Assembly: GCF_047324305.1 (NCBI RefSeq) | Contig: NZ_CP178740.1 | Span: 2,356,001-2,420,000 of the forward strand | DNA from: Acerihabitans sp047324305 | GTDB taxonomy: Bacteria > Pseudomonadota > Gammaproteobacteria > Enterobacterales > Enterobacteriaceae | Direction of reading: 5' to 3' | Length of the DNA: 64,000 nt | In this document: piece by piece, positions 16,901-26,004 of the stretch | Numbering within the stretch: the stretch's first letter is position 1 | How the letters are laid out: each line of letters starts with the position of its first letter | The notes under the pieces: model-generated | The model's input: the letters and a program-made list of their open reading frames with translations, nothing else | Database searches by the model: none | What the model was told of the DNA's origin: nothing | Made by a program: the position numbers and the translations under genes

Positions 16901-17186
16901 TGTCAATGCAGGACCGGATAATGCTGAAGTAGCGCGTGGTATAGGTAGCGACATGGCTTGGGGCGCGACGTTCGGCGCGGTGTCCGGCGGCCCCGTCGGG
17001 GCAATGGTGGGGGCCGGTTGTGCCGCCGTGCAAAATGTGGTGCAAGGAGCGGTGAAACACGGCCCCGTGGCTGTAACTATGCCAACGGTTCCTATGGGAC
17101 CTACGCCTTTCATGCCCGGCGCACCGCCGACCATCAATGGCATGTCTATAGACGAATTTTTAAAAAAACATAAAGCGCTTAATTAA
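16893..17186 (+). CDS. microcin N-like class II microcin peptide without a double-glycine leader
   Basis: 97 residues. Residues 9-65 resemble mature microcin N along their length: EVARGIGSDMAWGATFG, Gly/Ala-rich GGPVGAMVGAG, VQNVVQGAVKHGPV and VPMGPTPF correspond to microcin N IVRQIMSNAAWGAAFG, VTQTVLQGAAAHMPV and VPMGPS. The usual leader ending in Gly-Gly is absent: only MNNVN precedes the part matching the mature peptide, and there is no upstream in-frame start. AGGGGA lies five bases before the ATG, so the start is firm. A 19-residue C-terminal extension (MSIDEFLKKHKALN) and one Cys are unlike microcin N. No exporter or peptidase gene is nearby. It may be a degenerate or differently exported bacteriocin. 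Confidence 0.7.
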   Translation: MNNVNAGPDNAEVARGIGSDMAWGATFGAVSGGPVGAMVGAGCAAVQNVVQGAVKHGPVAVTMPTVPMGPTPFMPGAPPTINGMSIDEFLKKHKALN

Positions 17187-17318
17187 GCCTTTATCAACGA
17201 TTTGATTGCTTACATTCAATCTGGGAAGTCTTTTGCTGGATGCTTTCTGCTTCTTCTCTATGTTATGCCACCCTGTTGATTAAACAACAGTGAAAGGTTA
17301 ATATCATGCTTGTAGACC

Positions 17319-17363
17319 CCCGGTGCGACCTCTGCGCAAGCATGCCCCCGGGGGCTTTTTTTT
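17319..17363 (+). terminator. Rho-independent terminator, probably of the microcin operon
   Basis: CCCCCGG near 17318-17324 can pair with CCGGGGG just before a run of eight T residues at about 17355-17363. It lies about 135 bases after the microcin stop. The rest of 17187-17570 has no gene I can support and is AT-rich. Confidence 0.65.
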
Positions 17364-17570
17364 ATATAGGCTAGACAGCATAATATTTTTCGGTAAATTA
17401 AAAGTATGATTTTAATCATGCAGCAACTTAATTTTTTCATTTTATATTTTAATCTAATTACATTAATTAGCTTGTTTAGATTCCTGGGTGTTATCTTTTC
17501 TTTATATCAGTACATGATGAAAGGTATTGCCTATGTCATCGGTCAGCCGTTGATGATGGTAATTAAATAA

Positions 17571-17954
17571 GTGGTTCGGAGCACTATTGTGATCGATCAT
17601 GATACACATAAGGAATCATCCGGGAGAGGGTGCTGATGACCCGCATCGCGATCGATTTATCTGACGAAGATCTGCGGCAATGGGATAATCTGGCCGCTAT
17701 TCGCCCTCTCTCCCGGGCAGGGTTAATCAGGCAAGCCTTGTCCGGCTACCTTGCAGATAATTGCACCGGTAGTAATAATAATGCGTTTGGCCTATGGGCT
17801 AAAAGCAATACTGACGGGATTTTCTTTGAAAGCCAGATCCGCCAGGAATGGAAATGAGTGTTTGATGGGCTACGTTTGATATAGATATCAGTTTTAAAAT
17901 GGCGTTGAACAGAGCCTCGCAATCTGGTTTGACCAGTTATACATTCAGCGTTAC
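17571..17954 (+). repeat. duplicated RHH module, copy 2
   Basis: Counterpart of 9773-10157 in the same orientation, including promoter region (GAGCACTATTGTGATCGAT), antitoxin gene and downstream tail up to ATTCAGCG. The two copies are about 7.8 kb apart. Confidence 0.7.
17636..17857 (+). CDS. orphan ribbon-helix-helix antitoxin (VapB/CopG-like), copy 2
   Basis: 73 residues beginning MTRIAIDLSDEDLRQWDNLA, paralogous to the gene at 9841 with only scattered substitutions and one extra Asn. RHH DNA-binding fold at the N-terminus, clasp-type tail (FGLWAKSNTDGIFFESQIR) at the C-terminus. GGGAGAGG is the ribosome site. Just after the stop is ATGGGCTACGTT then TGA; the next frame gives FDIDISFKM. 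This could be the frameshifted start of a PIN-domain toxin whose remainder is missing, the same as in copy 1. Confidence 0.75.
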   Translation: MTRIAIDLSDEDLRQWDNLAAIRPLSRAGLIRQALSGYLADNCTGSNNNAFGLWAKSNTDGIFFESQIRQEWK

Positions 17955-18118
17955 AGGTCATCCGCGGGTGGCTTATTTATGCTTGAAATTCAGTCGCCGC
18001 AAGGCTTTACACGCTTTCCCAGTCAACATAAGTACAGGATTCAATCAACATCAACTTACTGACAATAGTACAAATGTGGCTATATCCCGCTTCGATCATG
18101 TTTGTATCCGCGAGGTCG

Positions 18119-18270
18119 GCTGCATGGCCCACAGCCGGCGTAAAATCCTTGATATCCATATGCGCCGTCCGTTGCCAGCCACGACCGAGACCCTGCGCCG
18201 GGCCGATACGGCGAGGCGTTCAACTACTTGGTAAGCCACTGATAGGCGTTGTGTTATTACAGCACCGATA
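18119..18270 (+). pseudogene. IS66-family transposase internal remnant
   Basis: Plus-strand pieces read GCMAHSRRKILDIHMRRP (compare IS66 GCWAHARRKFFDxH) and, in another frame, GEAFNYLVSH (compare AFxYLLxxW). They are separated by frame changes, so this is a decayed IS66 TnpC fragment. The rest of 17858-18486 contains the RHH downstream tail and nothing further that I recognise. Confidence 0.6.
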
Positions 18271-18486
18271 GTTGTTTAGCCCCTCCGGTTTTTAGTACCA
18301 CTGCCACTTGTGGCATCCCGCCCATTAACTCCTGGCTAGGGGATCAGGGGTTTATTCCCGGGCGCCGGCAGCGCGCCGGGTGTTGGAATGCTGAAGCCTG
18401 TGACAATGATCACGGTTGTACTACGCTTAATCGTATCCCACGCCGCGGCCGCCGGCGTTCATTGATGAGCCAGGAATCAGCCAGTT

Positions 18487-20346
18487 GTGAAGAACAAAAC
18501 CTTTATCTCGCCCGCCCGGGAACAGGGGTACGCCGAGTTGGGCGACTATGCCGCGATTGGCGAGGGCCGTTCCGTGGCGCTGATCGCCCCGGACGGCGCC
18601 ATTGACTGGTGGTGCGCGCCCAATATCGATTCACCGCCGCTGTTCGACCGCATACTTGATGCCGGTATCGGCGGGTATTTTCAGCTGGTTCCGGAGGGGG
18701 CCTGGCGTATGCGGCGCGGTTACCGCCGGGACAGCAATGTGCTGGAAACCCATTACGAGACGGCAAGCGGCAGCGTGCGGATAACGGAATCGCTGAACAG
18801 TACCTTGGCGGGCCGCCTGCCGTGGAACGAACTGGCGCGGCGCGTCGAGGGGCTGGAAGGGACGGTGCGCATGCTGCTGCGATTAAAGCTGGGTACGCGC
18901 GCCGAAACGCAGTCGCCCTGGCTGGATGACGCGCAGGGCATACCGGTGTTTCATCTTGGCGATCTGATGGCGATGCTGCGTTTTTCCGACGATATCACCC
19001 TTACCGGCAGCGACGATGAAGGGGTAAGCGGCTTTTTTATTACCCGCCCCGAGTCCCGCTCGCTGGTGGCGCTGGTGACCACGGAACGGGAGCCGCTGGC
19101 GGTGCCGCCGCTGGCGAAGATTGACCAGCGTATCGAGACCAGCGATCGCGCCTGGCGCGACTGGGCGGATAATCTTACCTGGGATGGCCCTTATACCGAT
19201 CACGTTAAGCGTTCAGCGCTGGCCCTGAAGTTCCTGTGGTATGCGCCCACCGGCGCGCTGGCCGCTGCGGCCACCGCTTCGCTGCCGGAAGGGCTGGGCG
19301 GTGGGAAAAATTACGATTACCGCTATGCCTGGGTACGCGACGCCTGCCTGATCATCAAGGCGTTTGTTTATCTTGGCGCGCTGGAGGATTGCAAAGCGGC
19401 CTTCTCCTGGCTGACCAATACCATTATCCGCCATGATGGCGTACTGCGCGCCTGCTATACCCTTGAGGGCGGGCTGGTGCCCGAGGAGCGTTTCCTGCCG
19501 CTGAAAGGGTACCGGGGCACCCAGCCGGTGCGGTCCGGCAATAATGCCAGCGACCAGGTCCAGCTCAGCATGTATGGCGATATGCTGGCTACCGCGCGCC
19601 TCTTTATCGATGCCGGTCATATCCTGGATCTCTCAACGTCGCGGCTGTTGGGCCATCTCGCCAACCGCTGCGCCGACAGCTGGCGCGAACAGGACAGCGG
19701 TATCTGGGAACTGCCGGAAAAACAGCATTATACGCATTCAAAGATGGCCTGCTGGCTGGCATTGGACCAGGCTGTCGCCCTGGCGGACGCGGGCCATATC
19801 GAACCGACCTGGAAAGGGCGCTGGCAACGGGAGCGCGACCGCATCAGCGCCTGGATTGAGCGGCACTGCTGGTCTGAACAGCGCCATGCTTACACCTTCT
19901 ACGCCGGCAGCGACAGGCTGGACGCGGCCATCGCGCTGACCCACTATTATGGCAGCAAGGTCAATCCGGCACGCATGCTCTCCACGCTTGGCGTTATCCA
20001 GCGGGAACTTGGCGAGGGCGGCCCGCTGGTTTATCGCTACTCCGGCATGGACAAAGAGGAAAGCGCATTTGTCGCCTGCGCCTTTTGGCTGGTGGAAGCG
20101 CTGGCGAATATGGGGCGCCAGGCGGCGGCGGATAACGCCATGGAAGAGATTTTAGCGACGCTTTGCCAGACGGGGAATGTGCAGATCTTCAATGAGATGT
20201 TTGATACTAAAACCCAGACCTGGCGCGGCAATATGCCGCAGGGCTTGAGCCATCTGGCGCTGATCTGCGCGGCAAAAGGACTGGCCGGGGGCGCTACCGG
20301 GCAAGGGCAGGCCCTGACCCGATCGCCGCCCGCGGATAAGGCGTAG
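18487..20346 (+). CDS. GH15 family glycoside hydrolase (glucoamylase/trehalase-like)
   Basis: 619 residues, GTG start (GTGAAGAAC) with AGGAA about 12 bases upstream. The N-terminal beta-domain (GDYAAIGEGRSVALIAPDGA, IDWWCAPNIDSPPLFDRIL) is followed by the alpha/alpha-barrel typical of GH15. KNYDYRYAWVRDAC, the general-acid region SGIWELPEKQHYTHSKMACW and the second acidic site DKEESAFVACAFW are present. Such cytosolic enzymes hydrolyse alpha-glucosidic bonds (maltodextrin, glucan or trehalose); the exact substrate cannot be read. No signal peptide. It stands alone between an IS66 scar and the giant gene, without neighbours in sugar metabolism. Confidence 0.85.
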   Translation: MKNKTFISPAREQGYAELGDYAAIGEGRSVALIAPDGAIDWWCAPNIDSPPLFDRILDAGIGGYFQLVPEGAWRMRRGYRRDSNVLETHYETASGSVRITESLNSTLAGRLPWNELARRVEGLEGTVRMLLRLKLGTRAETQSPWLDDAQGIPVFHLGDLMAMLRFSDDITLTGSDDEGVSGFFITRPESRSLVALVTTEREPLAVPPLAKIDQRIETSDRAWRDWADNLTWDGPYTDHVKRSALALKFLWYAPTGALAAAATASLPEGLGGGKNYDYRYAWVRDACLIIKAFVYLGALEDCKAAFSWLTNTIIRHDGVLRACYTLEGGLVPEERFLPLKGYRGTQPVRSGNNASDQVQLSMYGDMLATARLFIDAGHILDLSTSRLLGHLANRCADSWREQDSGIWELPEKQHYTHSKMACWLALDQAVALADAGHIEPTWKGRWQRERDRISAWIERHCWSEQRHAYTFYAGSDRLDAAIALTHYYGSKVNPARMLSTLGVIQRELGEGGPLVYRYSGMDKEESAFVACAFWLVEALANMGRQAAADNAMEEILATLCQTGNVQIFNEMFDTKTQTWRGNMPQGLSHLALICAAKGLAGGATGQGQALTRSPPADKA

Positions 20347-20810
20347 GTGTTCAGAGATAAATCCTTGTCCGGAGCGGAGTGATGGCGCCCGTGATGGCCG
20401 GGCGGCTGCGATAATAATAGCGCCGGCAGCGTCCTTCGGGAAGGGAACCTGGGCCAAGGTTGCCTTTACAAAGGCTTCAGGCGCGCCGGCTGCTGACAAT
20501 CCAATAAAAAATCAAAAAAGGAATGCGGCGGGTTTTTATCATTCCCGCCGTCAATGTCGCTTTTGAAAACGTTTATTGCTGATGAAGGTTTTTATTTGTG
20601 AGTAATTTATATGATTTCTTCTTTAATAAGATATTAATTTAGCTATTGTATATTAATCAATTTTTTAATCGTGAATTCTGTAAGGTAATTTATATATTAA
20701 ATATATGTTATTAGTGTTTACAATAGCCCGGTGTGTATTTTGGGTTAACAACGCGAGTGCTATATAAAAATATCTTTAAAATATCCATTATCATCATTGG
20801 GGGAAATAAA
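20347..20810. promoter_or_regulatory. AT-rich upstream region of the first giant gene
   Basis: After about 200 bases of GC-rich sequence the stretch 20575-20810 becomes strongly AT-rich (repeated ATATATTAA, TTAATCAATTTTTTAATC), unlike the coding DNA on either side. This resembles silenced promoters of horizontally acquired genes. No gene is visible. GGGGGAAAT at about 20798-20806 is the ribosome site for 20811. Confidence 0.45.
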
Positions 20811-23800
20811 ATGAACACTATTTTTCCATCGCTATGGCCGCCGCAGGCGTACCCTGACTATGAAAAGAAAGGCCATAACAAATTAAATAATAATTTAACT
20901 GCCGGGTACCTATACCACCATGCCCCGCAGCGAAATAATGCTATTCTTAGCGGAGAAGAACTTTTCCATAGGGCGCACGTTCTCAAACAAGAAAGCAGCC
21001 GGCAGCTTGATGATAAGCCTCGCCAAATAGCCACGCTAAATCAGCCCCAAAATATTTTCGAGCGCATCCTCTATGGTCTTTTGCTGGTGTCCTCCTTAAA
21101 AGTAGCACAGCAACATCAGGTAAAACCACCGGCAATGTCTTCTTCTTTCCCACGGCCATTCCTCCCTCCGGAGCGAAGGATAAAACGCGAGGCTTTGCCA
21201 GCCCTGCACGATTACGCCGCCGAAAGAAATTATCGCCTTGCCACATACCTTAATAAAAATATAGGCGTCGGAATTAATCCCGACTTCACGGATGATAAAC
21301 ATCTGGCCATAATAATTATCGACAGCATCGATCGGCATCCGGAGCTTATGCCTGATGTTGCCCGGCTGACGTTGTACGGCAGTCAGCTCTATGGAGAACG
21401 CAGGGGAGAGACACTCAGGCCTTTACAGCAAAAGGGACTGATAGGACAACTGCTTTGCCAGCTTATTTTCAGGGAAGACAATATCGCTCTGCGCATAGCG
21501 AAATTATTTGATGCTAATCGCAGCATCACCCACCAGGCGTTTGCCGCCCTGGTGGAAACATGGCCGTTGTCAGAAAGTTATGTGCGGAATAAATGGTTGT
21601 GGCAGGAAAAGTACGAGGCAATGGAAATTCCGACGCTGTATCTGAAAAGCTATTTTCACGTCAAGGACCAGCCGGCATGGATGGCGCAAAATCAGACTGC
21701 CATCCTTGATCTCGATAATTTGTGGGTCGGCAGCCTGACCTGGACATTATTGCATTTCGGCGCCCGGGCAATTGTGCTTGATAACCCGGATAACCTTATA
21801 TCGTCATCCCTGTCATCCCTGATTGAATTAGGTATTGGCCTGGTCAGTACATCCTGGCATGGCTTGCTGGCCACAAGCGCGGAATCGACAATGTATCTGG
21901 GATTGGTGTTGTATTATTTGCGCGCCCGCCCTGAGCTGAGCATTGGGCAGATAATGGCCGAGGGCAGCTTGGATGAAGTGTTTGCCTGGTTTAAGGCCGA
22001 TCTGGAAAAGCGGCATCTCACCGCGCAACATCTTTATGACAGTTTTAGCTATTACAAAATCAATTTTCAACGGCCCGTATGGCGTTCGCGCAAGTCGGCG
22101 GCGGAGGAATTACTCAAGCAGCACTGCGGCAGCGCGCAAGCTCTCATTATGGGCTATGACAATCTGGATAGACATGACCCCCCATCGCATGCTCCGGACC
22201 CTGTCGGGCAGTTAATGAGATCGTCCACGGCCCGGCAATGCGTGGCTAACGGTGCGTCGATCCCGAATCTGGATACTTTTTATCGTCGGGAGGTGGACCG
22301 GTTCGCGATGAAAATCCGCGCCCTGGACACGGCGCTGCTGGAAGCGGTATTTATGCCCAGTGATGTTCTTGATGATAATCTACAAGCGGATGATGAGCGG
22401 TTTCTGCAAGGAGCGGAAATTAAATGGGTGGCCCCGCGGCTGACTCAGCGCCGGACCATACAGGATATGTTTTATTCAAATAAGCCTATTCATTATCTTA
22501 GTAAACCGGATACGTTTTTTTTCCAGGGCGGTCAGGGGAGCGATCGCCGGCTATTTGCACTTCGGATCACAGATATGGGCTATCTGCTGCGCAAGATTGC
22601 GGTTAATGATCCGCATCTTGGCACCCTGATGCCGTTTATGGCGGACTGGCCGCTCCCGGAGCGGGTCTCGCAGCACGAATTTACCCTTCTGCCATTAAAT
22701 AATACCGGCATCTCAAAAGAGCCGAATGAAACATTGTCCCTGTTTCTGGAGCGTTATGCCGATTTCCATTACCAGCTTTACCGGCTCAAAATCCATGAAA
22801 TGGGGTACGAAGAGGAGAAGTCTGGTTTTCATCAGCTTATGGCATCGTTGCCGGGGCTTATCATCCCTTTCTATGGTTGTGCCAACGCCCTGCACGCCGG
22901 ACAAGCCCAGGATGCCTTTACCTCATGCCTGATGGACGGCGCTCTGGTGGGCTTGCCGCTGGTGTTTACCGGCGTCAGGGCCGGTCTGGGGTTGTTCAGG
23001 AGCGCGGCGATTGGCGCCGCCAGGACCTTGAGCGGGCCGGTATTCAGCGCCTCGGGACAAGAAGTCTTCAGGAATATAGTGCCGACAAGGATACAACTCG
23101 CCGGGGGTATCGAGGCTACCCACGCCCAATTATGGCCATTTATGGATACCGTGGGAAAAGGCATACTGAAAAGTGTCGACCCTGGTTTTGCCGCCGCCCG
23201 ATCGCTGAGTATATTGACTAAAGGCCTGTATCTGGCCCTCCTTGGCAGGACGACCGTCGGGGTGGTGGCGTGGCGATCCAATATTGCAAAAGTGACCAGC
23301 GGACTGCCGAAATTTGTGCCCGCAATCCACGTACAGGATGCAAAAATAGTCTTTGGCGCCGAGGGCAGGGTCCCTTTAACCGTGGCCATCAAGGGCGTCA
23401 TCTATCCTGTGGCGAAAGTACAAAACAGCAGCATAGTGGCGGTTGAGACCGGTGAGCGTACCCCCGACGGCAAGCTGCTGTTTGTCCAAATGGATCTGCA
23501 AAGCCAGTTCGGTATTTATAAGAAATACTATTGTCTGGAAACGGGTAGTGCCGTGTGTAATCTGGCCGAATATAGCCTGCCGGATTTCAGGATTGAAAAA
23601 AATGCCGAAATACCTCCTGCAACAGAGGTGCAGCTTTTTTGGCCGCTTTCCAGCAGCACGCCTATTTATTTGTTGGTTGTGCATCCGCTCCATATTCTGG
23701 ATATAGCCGACAAGACATGGGTGATGTTTGAGATCAACGGCAGACGCTGGGCTTTCTCCAGGGACAATGGCACCCTGATGCCGGCGGATAATCTCGATGA

Positions 23801-25934
23801 TGCGCAGGTGCGCGTCCGCCGAAGCGGCGAAGCCATTGCCATGATCCACACGGGCGATAACGACCGGACATTCTCGCTGCGTTTCACGCCAATGCGGCAT
23901 CAAAAAAAGCGCGAAGCCGCTCTGCCGCGGGTTTTGGACTGGCATCAGTTATTGACTAACTATACGCTCAATGAAGATGAATCCACGGGTTTTAACGCCC
24001 TGATCCATGACGAAACGCACCTGGACGTGCAGATAGGCGATGCGCGCTATTTATTATTGCCCGAAAAAAACGCCGCCACCTTCCTGATGTGCCACCCGGC
24101 GCAGGCTAACGCGCCGGTGTTCCGGGTGGCATATCAGGTTGGTAAGGGCGATTTCGTTTTTGCCTCGCCGTGCGAACCGCTCAATGCCCACCATATCGGT
24201 GAATTATTGCGCCGGAAAATTGCCGATCATCCCCAGGCCACCCAGGAGCCTTATATTAATATCCTGTTGCCGCCTTTGGTGAACGGCGCCTTCCGCTACG
24301 GCAATAAAATGTTCCTTAATCTCGGCGGGCGGTTTTTACATATCGCGCCGTTTAACGGGGTTTATCACACACTGTCCCTGGACGAGGGTGAGGCGGGGTC
24401 CGTTAATAGTTACTGGACCCTGCGTTATGAATTATTTACGGGCTGCTTCGATATCATTGACATAAGCGACCGACCTCCCGCGCCCGGTCATGACGCAGGC
24501 TCGCTCTCGCGGTTTGAGAAACTCGCCGCACGGACATATGCAAAAAGCAGGTTTCCCTCCCTGGCGGCGCTTTGCCGCAGGGAAAACGCGACTCAGGACG
24601 CGGCGTTGGCCCAGGGGCATCCGCTTCGTACCCGCTTACGGCAGGTGGCGTTGCTGCTGCGTCTTGATCCGCTGCGGCGAGACGAGATCCTGCACGCCTC
24701 AAGCAGTGCGCTGCGTACCTTTAAAATGGATAAAACCCTGCCGGCGGAGTGGACGGCGGAATACCCGCCTTTGGCGCTCTGGGCCACATTGGTTAATGTG
24801 GTGGCGGCCTGCCAGCGCGACCGTTCGCAAGGCAACCCGTGGTCAAGCAGGCAATTGGCTTTCATCGCTGATCATCCATGGCACTTTTTCCCGCCGTTAT
24901 TGATAACCCAAGGCCCCGATTGCAGAGCAACCCTCATTAACGAAGACGCGGCCCATGAAGTTATTTTCGAGCAGAAAGGAATAGCGCTGACGCCATTGGC
25001 ATCGGAAACGGGATACCGTCGCTGGTTTCCGGCCCCGGGCGGCAATCAGCCGACAATAGTGACCAAATTCATCCTGGCGGAGACACAGCAGCCCATTTTC
25101 TGGGTGGACGGGGATAACCAGATCTGGGCGCAGACGCCCGACGGCGTTAAAACCCGGCTATATCGGCAAGCCAGCCACCATCCCGTCGACGATATTATCG
25201 TTTCACCGGACGGCGATATCGTCGTATTGGTTACCGAGCGCACACAAGGCAGGATCCGGGCTTTATATTATCATCTGCCGTTTATGGGCAGTCCGTCGGC
25301 GGGACAGGATAAAGAATTCTTCGAAGAAGCCTTGCTGACGGGTATCTTTGTCCCCGGCCGGGCGTTGTGGGTTACAAACCAGGGCGATTTATACGCACCA
25401 TGGGAAAAGCACTGGTCTTTTTTGGAAGACGACCATCCACGCTGGGCGACGCCTGAGGGTTTCCAGCCGGATTTTGTGTCCCCCGACCAGCGTTTTCTTG
25501 GTTTTGTTAAGCGCGATGTGAATATGGCCGACCATGAAATCCTGTTACATGATACGACCAACAATAAACAACACCTATTGCCACGCAGCCAGCCCTTATT
25601 CTGCGAGGGCATTGGATTGGGCAGAATGGTGAGCGCCGCGTTCTCAGCCCTGAACGCGCTGGTGGCGGTAGGTTTTGCCGATGGTTATATTGAAATATTC
25701 CGTATTGGCGGCGGCGAGGAGACCGGAGGCGTTTTTTCGCTTGGTTATGCGCGGCTGCCGATGGGCCGGTTCATCCTGACGGATACGGTTCTGCCCAAAC
25801 CAAAACAGATGGTGATGAAATTTAACAATGCTTTTGACCAATTGCTGGTGTTCCACGATGTGGGTGATTTCCGGGCAGACCATCAGGGCAATGGGACCTA
25901 CGCTGTTTCAGAGATCTCCCTGGCGGAATTATAG
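20811..25934 (+). CDS. giant protein of unknown function (about 1707 aa), paralogue 1; toxin/effector-like
   Basis: The start at 20811 (MNTIFPSLWPPQ) has GGGGGA upstream. No signal peptide. Parts that can be recognised: an N-terminal region with SGEELFHRA; a conserved helical part (LYGERRGETLRPLQQKGLIG, DNLWVGSLTWTLLHFGARA at about residue 302); a hydrophobic Gly/Ala-rich segment IIPFYGCANALHAGQAQDAF to GALVGLPLVFTGVRAGLGLF at about residues 683-735; a middle beta-rich part (SQFGIYKKYYC); and C-terminal WD40-like repeats (VDDIIVSPDGDIVVL near 1459, NALVAVGFADGYIEIFRI near 1614). The IPFYxC...CxxDGALxGLPL stretch recalls large Pseudomonas toxin-like proteins with dermonecrotic-toxin-type (DUF6543) regions; that is from memory. 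Nearly colinear with 51935. A secreted effector or toxin is an inference. Confidence 0.7.
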   Translation: MNTIFPSLWPPQAYPDYEKKGHNKLNNNLTAGYLYHHAPQRNNAILSGEELFHRAHVLKQESSRQLDDKPRQIATLNQPQNIFERILYGLLLVSSLKVAQQHQVKPPAMSSSFPRPFLPPERRIKREALPALHDYAAERNYRLATYLNKNIGVGINPDFTDDKHLAIIIIDSIDRHPELMPDVARLTLYGSQLYGERRGETLRPLQQKGLIGQLLCQLIFREDNIALRIAKLFDANRSITHQAFAALVETWPLSESYVRNKWLWQEKYEAMEIPTLYLKSYFHVKDQPAWMAQNQTAILDLDNLWVGSLTWTLLHFGARAIVLDNPDNLISSSLSSLIELGIGLVSTSWHGLLATSAESTMYLGLVLYYLRARPELSIGQIMAEGSLDEVFAWFKADLEKRHLTAQHLYDSFSYYKINFQRPVWRSRKSAAEELLKQHCGSAQALIMGYDNLDRHDPPSHAPDPVGQLMRSSTARQCVANGASIPNLDTFYRREVDRFAMKIRALDTALLEAVFMPSDVLDDNLQADDERFLQGAEIKWVAPRLTQRRTIQDMFYSNKPIHYLSKPDTFFFQGGQGSDRRLFALRITDMGYLLRKIAVNDPHLGTLMPFMADWPLPERVSQHEFTLLPLNNTGISKEPNETLSLFLERYADFHYQLYRLKIHEMGYEEEKSGFHQLMASLPGLIIPFYGCANALHAGQAQDAFTSCLMDGALVGLPLVFTGVRAGLGLFRSAAIGAARTLSGPVFSASGQEVFRNIVPTRIQLAGGIEATHAQLWPFMDTVGKGILKSVDPGFAAARSLSILTKGLYLALLGRTTVGVVAWRSNIAKVTSGLPKFVPAIHVQDAKIVFGAEGRVPLTVAIKGVIYPVAKVQNSSIVAVETGERTPDGKLLFVQMDLQSQFGIYKKYYCLETGSAVCNLAEYSLPDFRIEKNAEIPPATEVQLFWPLSSSTPIYLLVVHPLHILDIADKTWVMFEINGRRWAFSRDNGTLMPADNLDDAQVRVRRSGEAIAMIHTGDNDRTFSLRFTPMRHQKKREAALPRVLDWHQLLTNYTLNEDESTGFNALIHDETHLDVQIGDARYLLLPEKNAATFLMCHPAQANAPVFRVAYQVGKGDFVFASPCEPLNAHHIGELLRRKIADHPQATQEPYINILLPPLVNGAFRYGNKMFLNLGGRFLHIAPFNGVYHTLSLDEGEAGSVNSYWTLRYELFTGCFDIIDISDRPPAPGHDAGSLSRFEKLAARTYAKSRFPSLAALCRRENATQDAALAQGHPLRTRLRQVALLLRLDPLRRDEILHASSSALRTFKMDKTLPAEWTAEYPPLALWATLVNVVAACQRDRSQGNPWSSRQLAFIADHPWHFFPPLLITQGPDCRATLINEDAAHEVIFEQKGIALTPLASETGYRRWFPAPGGNQPTIVTKFILAETQQPIFWVDGDNQIWAQTPDGVKTRLYRQASHHPVDDIIVSPDGDIVVLVTERTQGRIRALYYHLPFMGSPSAGQDKEFFEEALLTGIFVPGRALWVTNQGDLYAPWEKHWSFLEDDHPRWATPEGFQPDFVSPDQRFLGFVKRDVNMADHEILLHDTTNNKQHLLPRSQPLFCEGIGLGRMVSAAFSALNALVAVGFADGYIEIFRIGGGEETGGVFSLGYARLPMGRFILTDTVLPKPKQMVMKFNNAFDQLLVFHDVGDFRADHQGNGTYAVSEISLAEL

Positions 25935-26004
25935 ACAGGTTCGTTCGTATCATTCCGGCTCAAACTTCCCGGCGTGGCCCATGGCCTGGCGGGAGAGCCG
26001 CTCA

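Noticed and set aside
17258..17440. 60-residue minus-strand frame over the microcin terminator
   Set aside because: It spans a terminator hairpin and T-run and has no ribosome site.
20811..25934. AvrE/DspE-type type III effector
   Set aside because: Size and WD40-like part are similar, but I could not match the sequence to DspE as I remember it, and no DspF-like chaperone gene is adjacent.
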